From positions 22,141 to 86,140 of the forward strand of contig JASJBI010000002.1 of the NCBI GenBank assembly GCA_030066595.1: a stretch of DNA of 64,000 nucleotides, given 5' to 3'. This document shows positions 28,072 through 36,753 of this stretch, one piece after another (within the stretch, counting starts at the first letter, position 1; every line of letters begins with the position of its first letter). The stretch is from Alphaproteobacteria bacterium. Lineage in GTDB: Bacteria > Pseudomonadota > Alphaproteobacteria > JAJFFI01. The notes beneath the pieces were generated by a model. The model did no database searches and was not told where the DNA came from. It was given only the letters and a program-made list of their open reading frames with translations. Both the position numbers and the translations under genes were made by a program.

Positions 28072-28959
28072 TCACCGCCGGCGGCGGCGATGGCCGTCGA
28101 CCAGGCAGACCACCTTGGCGACCGTGAGCTCCCGGCGCAGCCGCGTGCCGTAGCGCGGGAAGGTCTGCGCGGACGGGAGTCCGGCATCGGCGCCCACGCC
28201 GGCGCCGCCGGGGAGGCGCAGGCTGGCCCTTCGGACCGCGTTGGCCATGGAGACGGGGGCGGCCGAGATGATGCGCCCGCGCCGGATCGATGCCGCCACC
28301 GTCACGCCGACCACCCTGCCCGAATCGTCCAGCACCGGCCCGCCGCTCATGCCGCCCAGGCTGTCGAACTGGGGCTGGCGCCGACGTTCGCTCCAGGCGA
28401 TCGTCGGCTCCACCGTGCGGACGCCGCGCCCGACGGTCCGCAAACGGCTGCGGCCGATCAGCGACGAATAGGCGTCGCCGGGCCGCCCGCCCGGGTAGCC
28501 GACATGGAAACCCTCCTGGCCGACGCGCAACACGTCCGGCGACAAAGTGAGCGCGAGCGGCGGCGCGCCGCGCCCGGTCCACAGGACGCTCACATCCGCG
28601 CCCGGCTCGGACAGCACCCGCCGGACCTTGAGCCCGCGCCGAGGCCCGGTGAGGATGCCGATCTCGGTGCAGCCCTCGACCACGTGCCGCGCCGTCATCC
28701 AGATCCCGCCGTCGTCGATCGCGAAGGCCGTGCCCGTGCTCGGCGCCGGCGCCTCTTTTTCGACCACGAACTCGGGATCCAAGGGAGAGGCCTGTGGCAG
28801 CGGCTGCCCCGGCGGAGGGGCTTGCTCGATCGTGGGCGGAGGCGCGAAGGCGTCGACCGCGGGCCGGCGCACATCGCCGCCGCCGCCGAACATCCGGTTG
28901 ACCAAACCCACCCCGACCAGGATCACGATGATCAGGACGATGCGGCCGCTGCTGCCCAT
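28072..28959 (-). CDS. Membrane-anchored trypsin-like serine protease
   Basis: This 295-residue protein has one N-terminal membrane helix (residues 7-20), a Pro-rich linker, then a trypsin-like domain with the triad His92 (TARHVVEG), Asp122 (GADVSVL) and Ser205 (GGMSGGPVL). There is no PDZ domain, so it is not a classical HtrA. The active domain is predicted in the periplasm. It ends in a basic tail (HRRRRR). The DUF350 gene lies 15 bp upstream on the same strand, suggesting an operon. Confidence 0.85.
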   Translation of the reverse strand: MGSSGRIVLIIVILVGVGLVNRMFGGGGDVRRPAVDAFAPPPTIEQAPPPGQPLPQASPLDPEFVVEKEAPAPSTGTAFAIDDGGIWMTARHVVEGCTEIGILTGPRRGLKVRRVLSEPGADVSVLWTGRGAPPLALTLSPDVLRVGQEGFHVGYPGGRPGDAYSSLIGRSRLRTVGRGVRTVEPTIAWSERRRQPQFDSLGGMSGGPVLDDSGRVVGVTVAASIRRGRIISAAPVSMANAVRRASLRLPGGAGVGADAGLPSAQTFPRYGTRLRRELTVAKVVCLVDGHRRRRR

Positions 28960-28974
28960 TGGCGTCTGCGCCCG

Positions 28975-29388
28975 CTAGCCAGCGACGGCGGCGGCGGTGA
29001 TCGCGGCGATGCCCAGCTTGGCGGCGGACAGCACGATCGCCGGGCCGATCTCGTCCGCCTCGACCCGCGCCGGAATGTCCTTCAGGAGAAAATCCACCAC
29101 CCGGTAGACCAGGATCTGCAGGGCCACCGTAACCGCGCCCCAAATGAGGATATCGAACACGTTGACGCTCGCCGCCATGCAGAAGGCCAGCGGCACGGCA
29201 AGCCCGACCACCGCACCGGACAGGGTGACTGCGGCCGCCGTGTTGCCGGCGCGGATTAGCCGGATCTCGTGATAGGGGGTCGCGAACAGATAGATCGCAA
29301 CGCCCGCGGAAAGGATCGCGACGGTGACCAGGAAATGCAGGATCAGAACCGGGAACCCGGCGAACAGGCTTTGAATGACGGCGTCCAT
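28975..29388 (-). CDS. DUF350 small membrane protein
   Basis: This 137-residue protein has four predicted membrane helices (HFLVTVAILSAGVAIYLFA; TAAAVTLSGAVVGLAVPLAF; VFDILIWGAVTVALQILVYR; AIVLSAAKLGIAAITAAAVAG) and the DUF350 layout with an RAGNTAAAV turn. The role is unknown. It sits just upstream of the serine protease gene. Confidence 0.85.
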   Translation of the reverse strand: MDAVIQSLFAGFPVLILHFLVTVAILSAGVAIYLFATPYHEIRLIRAGNTAAAVTLSGAVVGLAVPLAFCMAASVNVFDILIWGAVTVALQILVYRVVDFLLKDIPARVEADEIGPAIVLSAAKLGIAAITAAAVAG

Positions 29389-29542
29389 GCGCCGTCCTCT
29401 AGCAAGCCGTCTGCAATCCGTCCAGCCTTCACGGGCCTGCCGTTCGCCTCGTGCCGTGCCGCAGGGTCACGGGTTCTGCATGCCCCCATTGCATCAAACG
29501 CGCTTCCCTTGGGACTCTCCCGGTGATATCGCATGTCCCATC

Positions 29543-30958
29543 ATGACAAGGAGTGCCCACAACCGCCCCGGCGCCGCGCCGTGGGGGCAAGAGGCCCGCG
29601 CGCTTTTGGCGTTGAGCGGTCCCTTGGTGCTGACCAATGTCGGGCAGGTCGCGATCCACACGACGGACGTGATCATGCTCGGCTGGCTCGGCGCGCCGGC
29701 GCTTGCCGCCGGATCGATGGGCGCGACGCTGATCTTCATGCTGTTGATCATGGGCATCGGCGTGGTCATGGCGACGGCGCCGATGGTTGCCCAGGATCTG
29801 GGCCGCAAGCCCAATGCCGTGCGCGAGCCGCGCCGGACCCTGCGCCAGGGTTTCTGGGTGTCCGTCGTCCTCGGCGCGCCGGCCATGGCGCTCTTGTCGA
29901 TGACCGGCCCCATGCTTGTCGTCACGGGCCAGAACCCGGATCTGGCCGCGGGCGCGGCGGCCTATGTCGAAACCGCGGTCTGGGCCTTCATTCCGACCTT
30001 GTGGTTCGTCTGCCTGCGCTGCTTCATCGCGGCCTTCGAGCGGCCCCGGGCCGCACTCGTGGTCACGGTGATCGGCATCGCCGTGAACGCCGTGGGCGAC
30101 TATGTGCTGATCTTCGGCGCGCTCGGCCTACCGGCGCTAGGGCTGCGCGGCGCCGGCATAGCGACCAGCCTGACCAACTTTTTCCTGTTCGCCGCCCTGC
30201 TTGGCTTCATTCTGACGGACCGGCGCTTCCGGCGCTTTCAGATCCTCGGCCGGTTCTGGCGGCCCGATTGGGTCCGCTTTCGCGAGATGTTTCGCATTGG
30301 CGTGCCCATGGGTGTCTCCCGCGGCATGGAAGTGGGTCTGTTCGGCTCGGCGATCTTCTTGATGGGCCTGATCGGCGTCGACGAGGTGGCGGCGCACCAG
30401 ATTGCGCTGCAATGTGCCGGGATCACCTTCATGGTGCCCATGGGCCTCAGCCAGGCGGCCACCGTGCGGGTCGGCCTCGCCGTCGGCCGCGGCGATTCTG
30501 AGGGCGTCATGCGCGCGGGTGGCCTCGCTTTCGCCATGGGGGCGGGGTTCATGGCCTGCACGGGCATACTCATGGTCTCGTTCCCGCAGGAGATCACCGG
30601 GCTGTTTCTCGACCTCGACGACCCGGCCAACCTGCGCGTCTTGGAGCTTGCGGTGCTGTTCCTCTATGTCGCCGCCGCCTTCCAGATCGCCGACGGCCTG
30701 CAGGTCATCGCCGCCGGCGCCTTGGCCGGGCTCAAGGACACGCGCGTACCCATGATCCTGTCCGGCATCGCCTACTGGCTGGTCGGCCTCGGCACCTGCA
30801 TTCCCCTGGCCTTCGCCGTGGGCCTGGGCGGCTTCGGCATCTGGATCGGGCTCGCCGTTGGGCTGTTCGCGGGCGCGGCGTTGCTCATGCACCGGTTCTA
30901 TGCCCTGCAGGGCGTGTGGCCGATGGGGCTGCGGCGGGTGCGGGCCGCCGAAGTCTGA
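29543..30958 (+). CDS. MATE-family multidrug efflux transporter
   Basis: This 471-residue inner-membrane antiporter is predicted to have 12 helices. It shows the MATE pattern: LLALSGPLVLTNVGQVAIHT and TDVIMLGWLGAPALAAGSMG near the N-terminus, and the mirrored half from GVPMGVSRGMEVGLFGSAIF. It probably exports cationic compounds using H+ or Na+. The ATG at 29543 starts close to the conserved region; longer frames upstream overlap the divergent DUF350 gene. It is read in the opposite direction to DUF350. Confidence 0.9.
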   Translation: MTRSAHNRPGAAPWGQEARALLALSGPLVLTNVGQVAIHTTDVIMLGWLGAPALAAGSMGATLIFMLLIMGIGVVMATAPMVAQDLGRKPNAVREPRRTLRQGFWVSVVLGAPAMALLSMTGPMLVVTGQNPDLAAGAAAYVETAVWAFIPTLWFVCLRCFIAAFERPRAALVVTVIGIAVNAVGDYVLIFGALGLPALGLRGAGIATSLTNFFLFAALLGFILTDRRFRRFQILGRFWRPDWVRFREMFRIGVPMGVSRGMEVGLFGSAIFLMGLIGVDEVAAHQIALQCAGITFMVPMGLSQAATVRVGLAVGRGDSEGVMRAGGLAFAMGAGFMACTGILMVSFPQEITGLFLDLDDPANLRVLELAVLFLYVAAAFQIADGLQVIAAGALAGLKDTRVPMILSGIAYWLVGLGTCIPLAFAVGLGGFGIWIGLAVGLFAGAALLMHRFYALQGVWPMGLRRVRAAEV

Positions 30959-31086
30959 CGCGTTTCCGGGTCCGCGATCTATCCAAAGAGAAGGATGACA
31001 GGCCCGGTCGCGCTCAGTACCCTGCTTTTGCCCCGCCGCGTCCCGGCGAGACGGGCACAGGCTAAGCGACAGCGGGAAGCGGTCTC

Positions 31087-32481
31087 ATGAGCGACGGCTA
31101 CGATCTGGTGATAATCGGCGCGGGCCCGGGCGGCTATGTCGCCGCGATCCGCGCGGCCCAGCTGGGCATGAAGGTCGCCTGCGTGGACAAGCGGGCGAGC
31201 CTCGGCGGCACCTGCCTGAATGTCGGCTGCATTCCGTCGAAGGCGATGCTGCAGTCCTCGCATCTCTATGCCGAGGCGGCGCACGATTTCGCCAGCCACG
31301 GGATCAAGGTCGCGAAGGTCGCTCTGGATCTCAAGACCATGCAGGCGCGCAAGGAGAAGGTGGTCGAGGATCTGACCAAGGGCGTGGCGTTCCTGTTCAA
31401 GAAGAACAAGGTGGATGCGGTGCACGGTGCGGCCCGGATCAAGGGGCCGGGCGAGGTCGAGATCGACGGCAAGGACGTGCTCAAGACCCAGCGGATCCTG
31501 GTCGCCACCGGCTCCGACGTGATGCCTCTGCCGGGGGTCGAGATCGACGAGAAGCAGATCGTGTCCTCGACCGGCGCCCTGGATCTCGCCAAGGTGCCGA
31601 AGCGCATGGTGGTGGTCGGCGCCGGCTATATCGGGCTCGAGATGGGGTCGGTGTGGAGCCGGCTCGGCGCGGAGGTCACGGTGATCGAGTTCCTCGACCG
31701 GATCCTGCCCGGCATGGACGGCGAGATCGCCAAGCAGTTCCAGCGCATCCTCGGCAGGCAGGGCCTCACCTTCAAGCTGGGCAGCAAGGTGACCGCGGCG
31801 GCTAGGAACAAGACCAGCGTGAAGCTCACGGTGGAGCCCGCGAAGGGCGGGGAGGCCGAGACCGTGACCGCCGACGTGGTCCTGGTGGCGATCGGCCGCC
31901 GGCCCTACACCGAGGGCCTCGGGCTCGAGGCGGTCGGCGTCAAGGTCGACAACCGGGGCTTCATCATGGTGGACGAGCGTTTCGAGACCAACGTCAAGGG
32001 CATCTTCGCCATCGGCGACGCGGTCCCGGGCCCGATGCTCGCGCACAAGGCCGAGGAGGAAGGCGTCGCCGCGGTCGAGCTCATGGCCGGCCAGGCCGGA
32101 CATGTGAACTACGGCACCGTCCCCGGCATCGTCTACACCTGGCCGGAAGTGGCGACTGTCGGCCAGACCGAGGAGCAGCTCAAGGAGGCCGGCGTCGCCT
32201 ACAAGGTCGGCAAGTTCCCGTTCAGCGCCAACAGTCGCGCCCGCTGCAACCAGGAAACCGACGGCCTGGTCAAAGTGCTGGCCGACGCCAAGACCGACCA
32301 GGTGCTGGGCGTGCACATCATCGGCCCCGAGGCCGGCGACATGATCCACGAGGCCGTCGTGCTGATGGAGTTCCGCGGGTCGGCCGAGGACCTGGCGCGC
32401 TCCTTCCACGGCCACCCGACCTTCAACGAGGCGGTCAAGGAGGCGGCGCTCGGCGTCGATGGCCGGTCCATCCACATCTGA
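31087..32481 (+). CDS. lpdA: Dihydrolipoamide dehydrogenase (E3)
   Basis: This 464-residue flavoenzyme reoxidises the lipoyl groups of 2-ketoacid dehydrogenases. It has the FAD motif GAGPGG (residues 11-16), the redox disulfide in GGTCLNVGCIPSK (Cys43 and Cys48), the NAD motif GAGYIGLEMGSVWSRLG, AIGDAVPGPMLAHKAEEEG, and the C-terminal HGHPTFNEAVKEA with the catalytic His. It most likely serves the SucAB complex whose genes are at 13.0-17.2 kb. The small membrane protein gene overlaps its 3' end by 23 bp. Confidence 0.96.
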   Translation: MSDGYDLVIIGAGPGGYVAAIRAAQLGMKVACVDKRASLGGTCLNVGCIPSKAMLQSSHLYAEAAHDFASHGIKVAKVALDLKTMQARKEKVVEDLTKGVAFLFKKNKVDAVHGAARIKGPGEVEIDGKDVLKTQRILVATGSDVMPLPGVEIDEKQIVSSTGALDLAKVPKRMVVVGAGYIGLEMGSVWSRLGAEVTVIEFLDRILPGMDGEIAKQFQRILGRQGLTFKLGSKVTAAARNKTSVKLTVEPAKGGEAETVTADVVLVAIGRRPYTEGLGLEAVGVKVDNRGFIMVDERFETNVKGIFAIGDAVPGPMLAHKAEEEGVAAVELMAGQAGHVNYGTVPGIVYTWPEVATVGQTEEQLKEAGVAYKVGKFPFSANSRARCNQETDGLVKVLADAKTDQVLGVHIIGPEAGDMIHEAVVLMEFRGSAEDLARSFHGHPTFNEAVKEAALGVDGRSIHI

Positions 32482-32794
32482 CGCCGGCCAGCCGGCCGGC
32501 CGCAACCGCCGCGGCCGCCGCGGCCGCCCCAACAAGAACGCTCTTCGCCGGGCCGTCTTTTTCTGGCTCGGCTGGATCTTTGTCTTGCTGGGCATCGCCG
32601 GCCTGTTTCTGCCGTTCCTGCAGGGAATCCTCTTTCTGGTCATCGGGATCTTTCTGGTGACGCGCAATTCGGCGCGCGCCCGGCTGCTCTTGTTCAGAGT
32701 GCGCGAGCGTTATCCCGAGGCGGCGGCGCACTACGACTCCTGGTCCGAACGCGCCCGCGCCTGGCTGAAGCAGCGGTTCAAGCGCGGGGGCTGA
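32459..32794 (+). CDS. Small membrane protein (PGPGW/DUF454-like), tentative
   Basis: This 111-residue protein has a basic N-terminus (GRNRRGRRGRPNK), then two close membrane helices (FFWLGWIFVLLGIAGLFLPF and LQGILFLVIGIFLVT) and a basic soluble tail. The arrangement recalls PGPGW-type or DUF454 proteins, but the diagnostic residues are not exact. It overlaps lpdA by 23 bp and lies 3 bp before the MFS gene. Confidence 0.6.
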   Translation: MAGPSTSDAGQPAGRNRRGRRGRPNKNALRRAVFFWLGWIFVLLGIAGLFLPFLQGILFLVIGIFLVTRNSARARLLLFRVRERYPEAAAHYDSWSERARAWLKQRFKRGG

Positions 32795-32797
32795 GCC

Positions 32798-34000
32798 GTG
32801 GTGCGCTTGACCTTCGCATTCTGGCTCGCCGAGGTGCTGGGGATGCTCGGCAGCGCGGCCTTTCCGGCGCTGATGCCCGGCTTCATCGAGCGCTGGGCGC
32901 TCTCCAACACCGAGGCGGGGCTGATCGCCGGGCTCTACTATGGCGGTTACATGCTGGGCGTGCCGGCACTCTCGAGCCTGGCCGACCGGATCGACCCGCG
33001 GCGCATCCATATGGCGTCGAGCGGGCTGACCGCCTTTGCCTTTCTGGGCTTCGCGCTGCTCGCAGACGGCTTCTGGACCGCGCTGCCCTTCCAGATCCTC
33101 GCCGGGGTCGGTTTGGCCGGCACCTATATGCCCGGGCTCAAGGCGCTGACCGACCGGATTGAGGGGCCGCTCCAGTCCCGCTACGTCTCTTTCTATACGG
33201 CCGGGTTCGCCATCGGCATGGGGCTCTCCTACTTCGTGGCCGGCGCCGTCGCCGAGGCACTCGGCTGGCAATGGGCCTATGGTGCCGCGGCGCTGGGGGC
33301 GCTCGCCTCCGTCGGTGTCATGGCCGCGGCCATCCCCGCGGCCGAGCCGCACCATCTGTCCCGGCACGACACCGGCCTGTTCGACTTTCGCCCCGTGTTG
33401 CGGGCGCGGGAGGCCATGGCCTACATCCTGGGCTATGCCGCGCATATGTGGGAGCTGTTCGCCTTTCGCGGCTGGATCGTCGCCTTTCTCTACTACAGCC
33501 AGGGCCTGCAGCCGGGCGGCCGGACGGCCTGGAGCGCCACCGCCATCGCCGCGCTGATCAACATCCTGCAGCTGCCGGCGAGCGTCGGCGGCAACGAGAT
33601 GGCGCTCCGGCTCGGCCGGCGGCGCTGGCTGATCGGGATCATGACGCTCTCGGTGGCCTTGAGTCTGACGGTCGGCTTCGCCGCGGCATTGCCCTTCGCC
33701 CTGGTGGTGATCCTGGCCACGGTCTACGGCTTCGTGCTGGCCGCCGATTCCGCCGCGCTGACCGCGGGTGCCGTGGCGGCCGCACCCCCGGGCTATCGGG
33801 GCGCCACCATGGCGGTACATTCCACGCTCGGCTTTGGCATGGGGTTCCTCGGCTCGCTGGCGATCGGCGTGGTGCTCGACCTCGCCGGCGGCATGAGCGT
33901 CCTGGCCTGGGGCCTGGCCTTCGCCGCGATGGGGCTGGGATGTGCCTTCGGGCCCGCAGCACTCGGGCTGCTCGGGCGGCGCGCGGCGGCGGCGGCATGA
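32798..34000 (+). CDS. MFS transporter
   Basis: This 400-residue protein has 12 predicted membrane helices and the MFS loop signature in SLADRIDPRRIHM between helices 2 and 3. The N-terminal LTFAFWLAEVLGMLGSAAFP, LMPGFIERWALSNTEAGLIA stretch is typical of cyanate/hexuronate-like branches, but the substrate cannot be predicted. It starts with GTG. The stop overlaps the FkbM gene start (ATGA). Confidence 0.88.
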   Translation: MVRLTFAFWLAEVLGMLGSAAFPALMPGFIERWALSNTEAGLIAGLYYGGYMLGVPALSSLADRIDPRRIHMASSGLTAFAFLGFALLADGFWTALPFQILAGVGLAGTYMPGLKALTDRIEGPLQSRYVSFYTAGFAIGMGLSYFVAGAVAEALGWQWAYGAAALGALASVGVMAAAIPAAEPHHLSRHDTGLFDFRPVLRAREAMAYILGYAAHMWELFAFRGWIVAFLYYSQGLQPGGRTAWSATAIAALINILQLPASVGGNEMALRLGRRRWLIGIMTLSVALSLTVGFAAALPFALVVILATVYGFVLAADSAALTAGAVAAAPPGYRGATMAVHSTLGFGMGFLGSLAIGVVLDLAGGMSVLAWGLAFAAMGLGCAFGPAALGLLGRRAAAAA

Positions 34001-34674
34001 GCGACGCCCCCCTCCATTGGCAACGGCTCGCGGGCCTGCTCGACGCCCATGGCGTGACCGTGGTGCTGGATGTGGGTGCGAATACCGGCCAGTACGCGGG
34101 CTATCTGCGCGCCGCCGGCTGGACCGGGCGGATCGTCTCCTTCGAGCCGCAGACGGCGGCCCATGCCCAACTGACCGAGGCGGCGCGCGCCGATCCCGCC
34201 TGGACAGTCGCGCCGCCCGTTGCGCTGGGCGCCGCCGAGGGCGCCCAGGTCCTGCACGTCTCCGCGGAGTCCGACATGAGCTCGCTCCGCGAGATGCGGG
34301 CCGATTTCCTGTCCGTCTCGCCGACCTCGCGCAAGGTCGGCGAGGAGACGGTGCGCGTGGCGCCATTGGACTCGCTCTTCGACGACCATGTCGGCCCCGC
34401 CGACCGGGCGTTCCTGAAAATCGACACCCAGGGCTCCGAAGCCGAGGTGCTCGCGGGCGCGGGTGCGTCCCTGGCGCGCATCGTCGGCCTGCAGCTCGAG
34501 CTTTCCCTGGTGCCGCTCTACGAAGGGGAGGCGGACTACCGGGCCCTGCTCGACCGGGTGCACGGGCTAGGCTTCGCGCCCTATCTCATCATCCCTGGCT
34601 ATTGGAGCCGCCATCTGGGCCGCATGGTGCAGTTCGACGGCATCTTCTTTCGCATGGAGGACGAGACAGAATGA
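33997..34674 (+). CDS. FkbM-family methyltransferase
   Basis: This 225-residue SAM-dependent methyltransferase has the motif VVLDVGANTGQYAGYLRAAG at residues 22-41 and SFEPQTAAHAQL after it. Further family landmarks are FLKIDTQGSEAEVLAGAG and QLELSLVPLYEGE. FkbM enzymes O-methylate sugars or other small molecules. Overlapping stop/start codons link it to the MFS gene upstream and the thioesterase downstream. Confidence 0.88.
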   Translation: MSDAPLHWQRLAGLLDAHGVTVVLDVGANTGQYAGYLRAAGWTGRIVSFEPQTAAHAQLTEAARADPAWTVAPPVALGAAEGAQVLHVSAESDMSSLREMRADFLSVSPTSRKVGEETVRVAPLDSLFDDHVGPADRAFLKIDTQGSEAEVLAGAGASLARIVGLQLELSLVPLYEGEADYRALLDRVHGLGFAPYLIIPGYWSRHLGRMVQFDGIFFRMEDETE

Positions 34675-35108
34675 AGGACAGCCTCAAGCCGGGCCTCGAC
34701 TACACGCTCCGTTTCATTGTGCCGGAGTCCAAGACGGTGCCGAACCTCTTCCCCGAGTCCGACATCTTCACGTCCATGCCGAACGTGCTGGCGACCGGCT
34801 TCATGGTGGGCCTGATGGAATGGGCCTGCACCGAGCTGATGCGCCCGCATCTCGAGGACGGCGAGGGCAGCCTCGGCGTGCATATCGATGTCTCGCACAG
34901 CGCCGCCACGCCGCCCGGCATGACCGTCGAGGTCCATGCGAAATGCCTGGAGGTGGACGGCCGTCGGCTCAAGTTCCAGGTCAGCGCGCGGGACGAGCGG
35001 GACGTGATCGGCGAGGGCATCCACCGCCGATTCGTGGTCAACTGGGACCGCTTCAACAGCGGCGTCGCCGAGAAGGCGGCCTTGACAGCGGGAAAAGCGC
35101 GCGGCTAG
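34671..35108 (+). CDS. Hotdog-fold thioesterase, fluoroacetyl-CoA thioesterase-like
   Basis: This 145-residue protein has the hotdog pattern of FlK-like thioesterases: MKDSLKPGLDYTLRFIVPES, TVPNLFPE, then MEWACTELMRPHLEDGEGSL and GVHIDVSHSAATPPGMTVEV. Relatives cleave short acyl-CoA thioesters, and most are of unknown substrate. It overlaps the FkbM stop codon (ATGA). It is followed by a REP-like element and the thiolase. Confidence 0.82.
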   Translation: MKDSLKPGLDYTLRFIVPESKTVPNLFPESDIFTSMPNVLATGFMVGLMEWACTELMRPHLEDGEGSLGVHIDVSHSAATPPGMTVEVHAKCLEVDGRRLKFQVSARDERDVIGEGIHRRFVVNWDRFNSGVAEKAALTAGKARG

Positions 35109-35156
35109 CTGCCGGTCGGCAGGGCTTCGGGTTGGTGCATGGCGTCAGCCCTCATA

Positions 35157-35201
35157 CTTCGACAGGCTCAGCATGAGGACCTCACCCTGAGCTTGTCGAA
35201 G
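35157..35201. repeat. REP-like inverted repeat, copy 1
   Basis: CTTCGACAGGCTCAG (35157-35171) pairs with CTGAGCTTGTCGAAG (35187-35201) with one mismatch. The same element occurs at 36695-36739. Such palindromes are a common intergenic repeat class in alphaproteobacteria and may act in mRNA stability or termination. Confidence 0.8.
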
Positions 35202-35236
35202 GGTGAGCTCCAGGTCAGGCGCCGGAGGAGGCAATC

Positions 35237-36484
35237 GTGACCGATGTGGTGATCATCGACGGGGTGCGCACGCCGATCGGGCGCTATGGCGGCGGGCTCT
35301 CGACCGTACGGCCGGACGATCTCCTGGCCGCGACCTACACGGCGCTGATGGACCGGGCGGGTGTCAACCCGGCGCTGTTGGACGACGTCTATGCCGGCTG
35401 CGGCAACCAGGCGGGCGAGGACAACCGGGACGTGGCCCGCATGGCGGTGCTGCTGGCGGGCTTTCCGGTCGAGGTGCCGGGCGTCACCGTGAACCGCAAC
35501 TGCTCCTCAGCCCTCGAAGCGGTCAACCAGGCGGCCAAGTCGATCCTGGCGGGCGAGGGCGACGTCTATATCGGCTCGGGTGTCGAGTCCATGAGCCGCG
35601 CCCCCTGGTCCATGCCCAAGCCGGAGACCACGCCCACCACCAAGCCGCCCAAGCTCTGGGACACCACCGTAGGCTGGCGCTACAACAACCCGAAGATGGA
35701 CGCGCTCTACCCGATCATCAGCCTCGGCGAGACGGCGGAGAACGTGGCCGAGCAGATGCAGATCACGCGGGTGGAGCAGGACAAGTTCGCGCTGGAGAGC
35801 CACCGCCGCGCCATCGACGCGATCAACGCCGGCCGCTTCCGGGACGAGATCGTGCCGATCGAAGTGCCCCAGCGCCGCGGTGCGCCGGTCCGTGTCGAGA
35901 CCGACGAGCACCCGCGCTACCGCAAATCCAACGGCAGCTACGCGCTCGCCACCACACTGGAACAGCTCGCCCAGCTCAAGCCCGCCTTCCGCAAGGACGG
36001 CACCGTCACCGCCGGCAACTCCAGCGGCATCAACGACGGCGCGGCCGCGCTGTTGCTGATGCGCGCCGAGCGGGCCGAAGCGCTGGGCCTGAAGCCCATG
36101 GCCCGCTGGCTCGGCTCGGCGGTGGCCGGGGTCGACCCCGGAGTCATGGGATTGGGCCCGGTGCCCGCGACCAAGAAGCTGCTCGACCGGCTCGGCCGCC
36201 GCATGGAGGACATCGAGCTGATCGAGCTGAACGAGGCCTTCGCCGCCCAGAGCATCGGCTGCATGCGCCAGCTCGGCATGGACCCCGCGATCACCAATGT
36301 GAACGGCGGCGCCATCGCGCTGGGCCATCCCACCGGCTGTTCCGGGGCACGCATTCTGGTGACGCTGCTGCACGAGATGAAGCGGCGCGCGCCCGAGGCG
36401 CGCCGGCCGTTCTACGGCCTCGCCACGCTCTGCGTCGGCGTGGGCATGGGTGTCTCGACCCTGGTCGAGTGGATCGGGGACTAG
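35237..36484 (+). CDS. Acyl-CoA thiolase (acetyl-CoA acyltransferase)
   Basis: This 415-residue thiolase cleaves or forms 3-ketoacyl-CoA. The nucleophile is Cys89 in [19 protein letters not shown]. The C-terminal motifs [36 protein letters not shown] and the second active Cys399 in LCVGVGMG are intact. The specificity (degradative versus biosynthetic, or aromatic pathway) cannot be fixed from sequence. It is bracketed by REP-like repeats and followed by a CoA-transferase, which suggests a CoA-thioester pathway with the thioesterase upstream. Confidence 0.93.
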   Translation: MTDVVIIDGVRTPIGRYGGGLSTVRPDDLLAATYTALMDRAGVNPALLDDVYAGCGNQAGEDNRDVARMAVLLAGFPVEVPGVTVNRNCSSALEAVNQAAKSILAGEGDVYIGSGVESMSRAPWSMPKPETTPTTKPPKLWDTTVGWRYNNPKMDALYPIISLGETAENVAEQMQITRVEQDKFALESHRRAIDAINAGRFRDEIVPIEVPQRRGAPVRVETDEHPRYRKSNGSYALATTLEQLAQLKPAFRKDGTVTAGNSSGINDGAAALLLMRAERAEALGLKPMARWLGSAVAGVDPGVMGLGPVPATKKLLDRLGRRMEDIELIELNEAFAAQSIGCMRQLGMDPAITNVNGGAIALGHPTGCSGARILVTLLHEMKRRAPEARRPFYGLATLCVGVGMGVSTLVEWIGD

Positions 36485-36507
36485 GCGGTGACGCCGAAGG
36501 TCGCACC

Positions 36508-36660
36508 CCCCTCCCTGACCCTCCCCCACAAGGGGGGAGGGAATGCAGTGTCTGCCAGACTTGCCACCCCCGCCCTTTCGATGGGGCATGGATCGCCGTG
36601 TCGCGCATGTGCTTCAGCCCCCTCCCCCTCGATGGGGGAGGGCTGGGGTCGGGGTGAGGC
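36508..36660. repeat. GC-rich intergenic repeats (CCCTCCCCC/GGGGGAGG type)
   Basis: The stretch has CTCCCTGACCCTCCCCCACA then AGGGGGGAGGG near its start and GATGGGGGAGGGCTGGGGTC then GGGGTGAGG near its end. These look like inverted copies of a dispersed GC-rich intergenic repeat frequent in alphaproteobacteria. No gene is supported between the thiolase and the CoA-transferase. Confidence 0.6.
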
Positions 36661-36694
36661 AGTTTCTGGCATGCCTGGCAGCCCGGCCTTCCTG

Positions 36695-36739
36695 CTTCGA
36701 CAGGTTCAGCATGAGGGCCTCGTCCTGAGCTTGTCGAAG
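36695..36739. repeat. REP-like inverted repeat, copy 2
   Basis: CTTCGACAGGTTCAG (36695-36709) pairs with CTGAGCTTGTCGAAG (36725-36739). It matches copy 1 at 35157-35201 in layout and sequence. It lies 15 bp before the CoA-transferase start. Confidence 0.8.
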
Positions 36740-36753
36740 GGCGAGGCGCAGTC

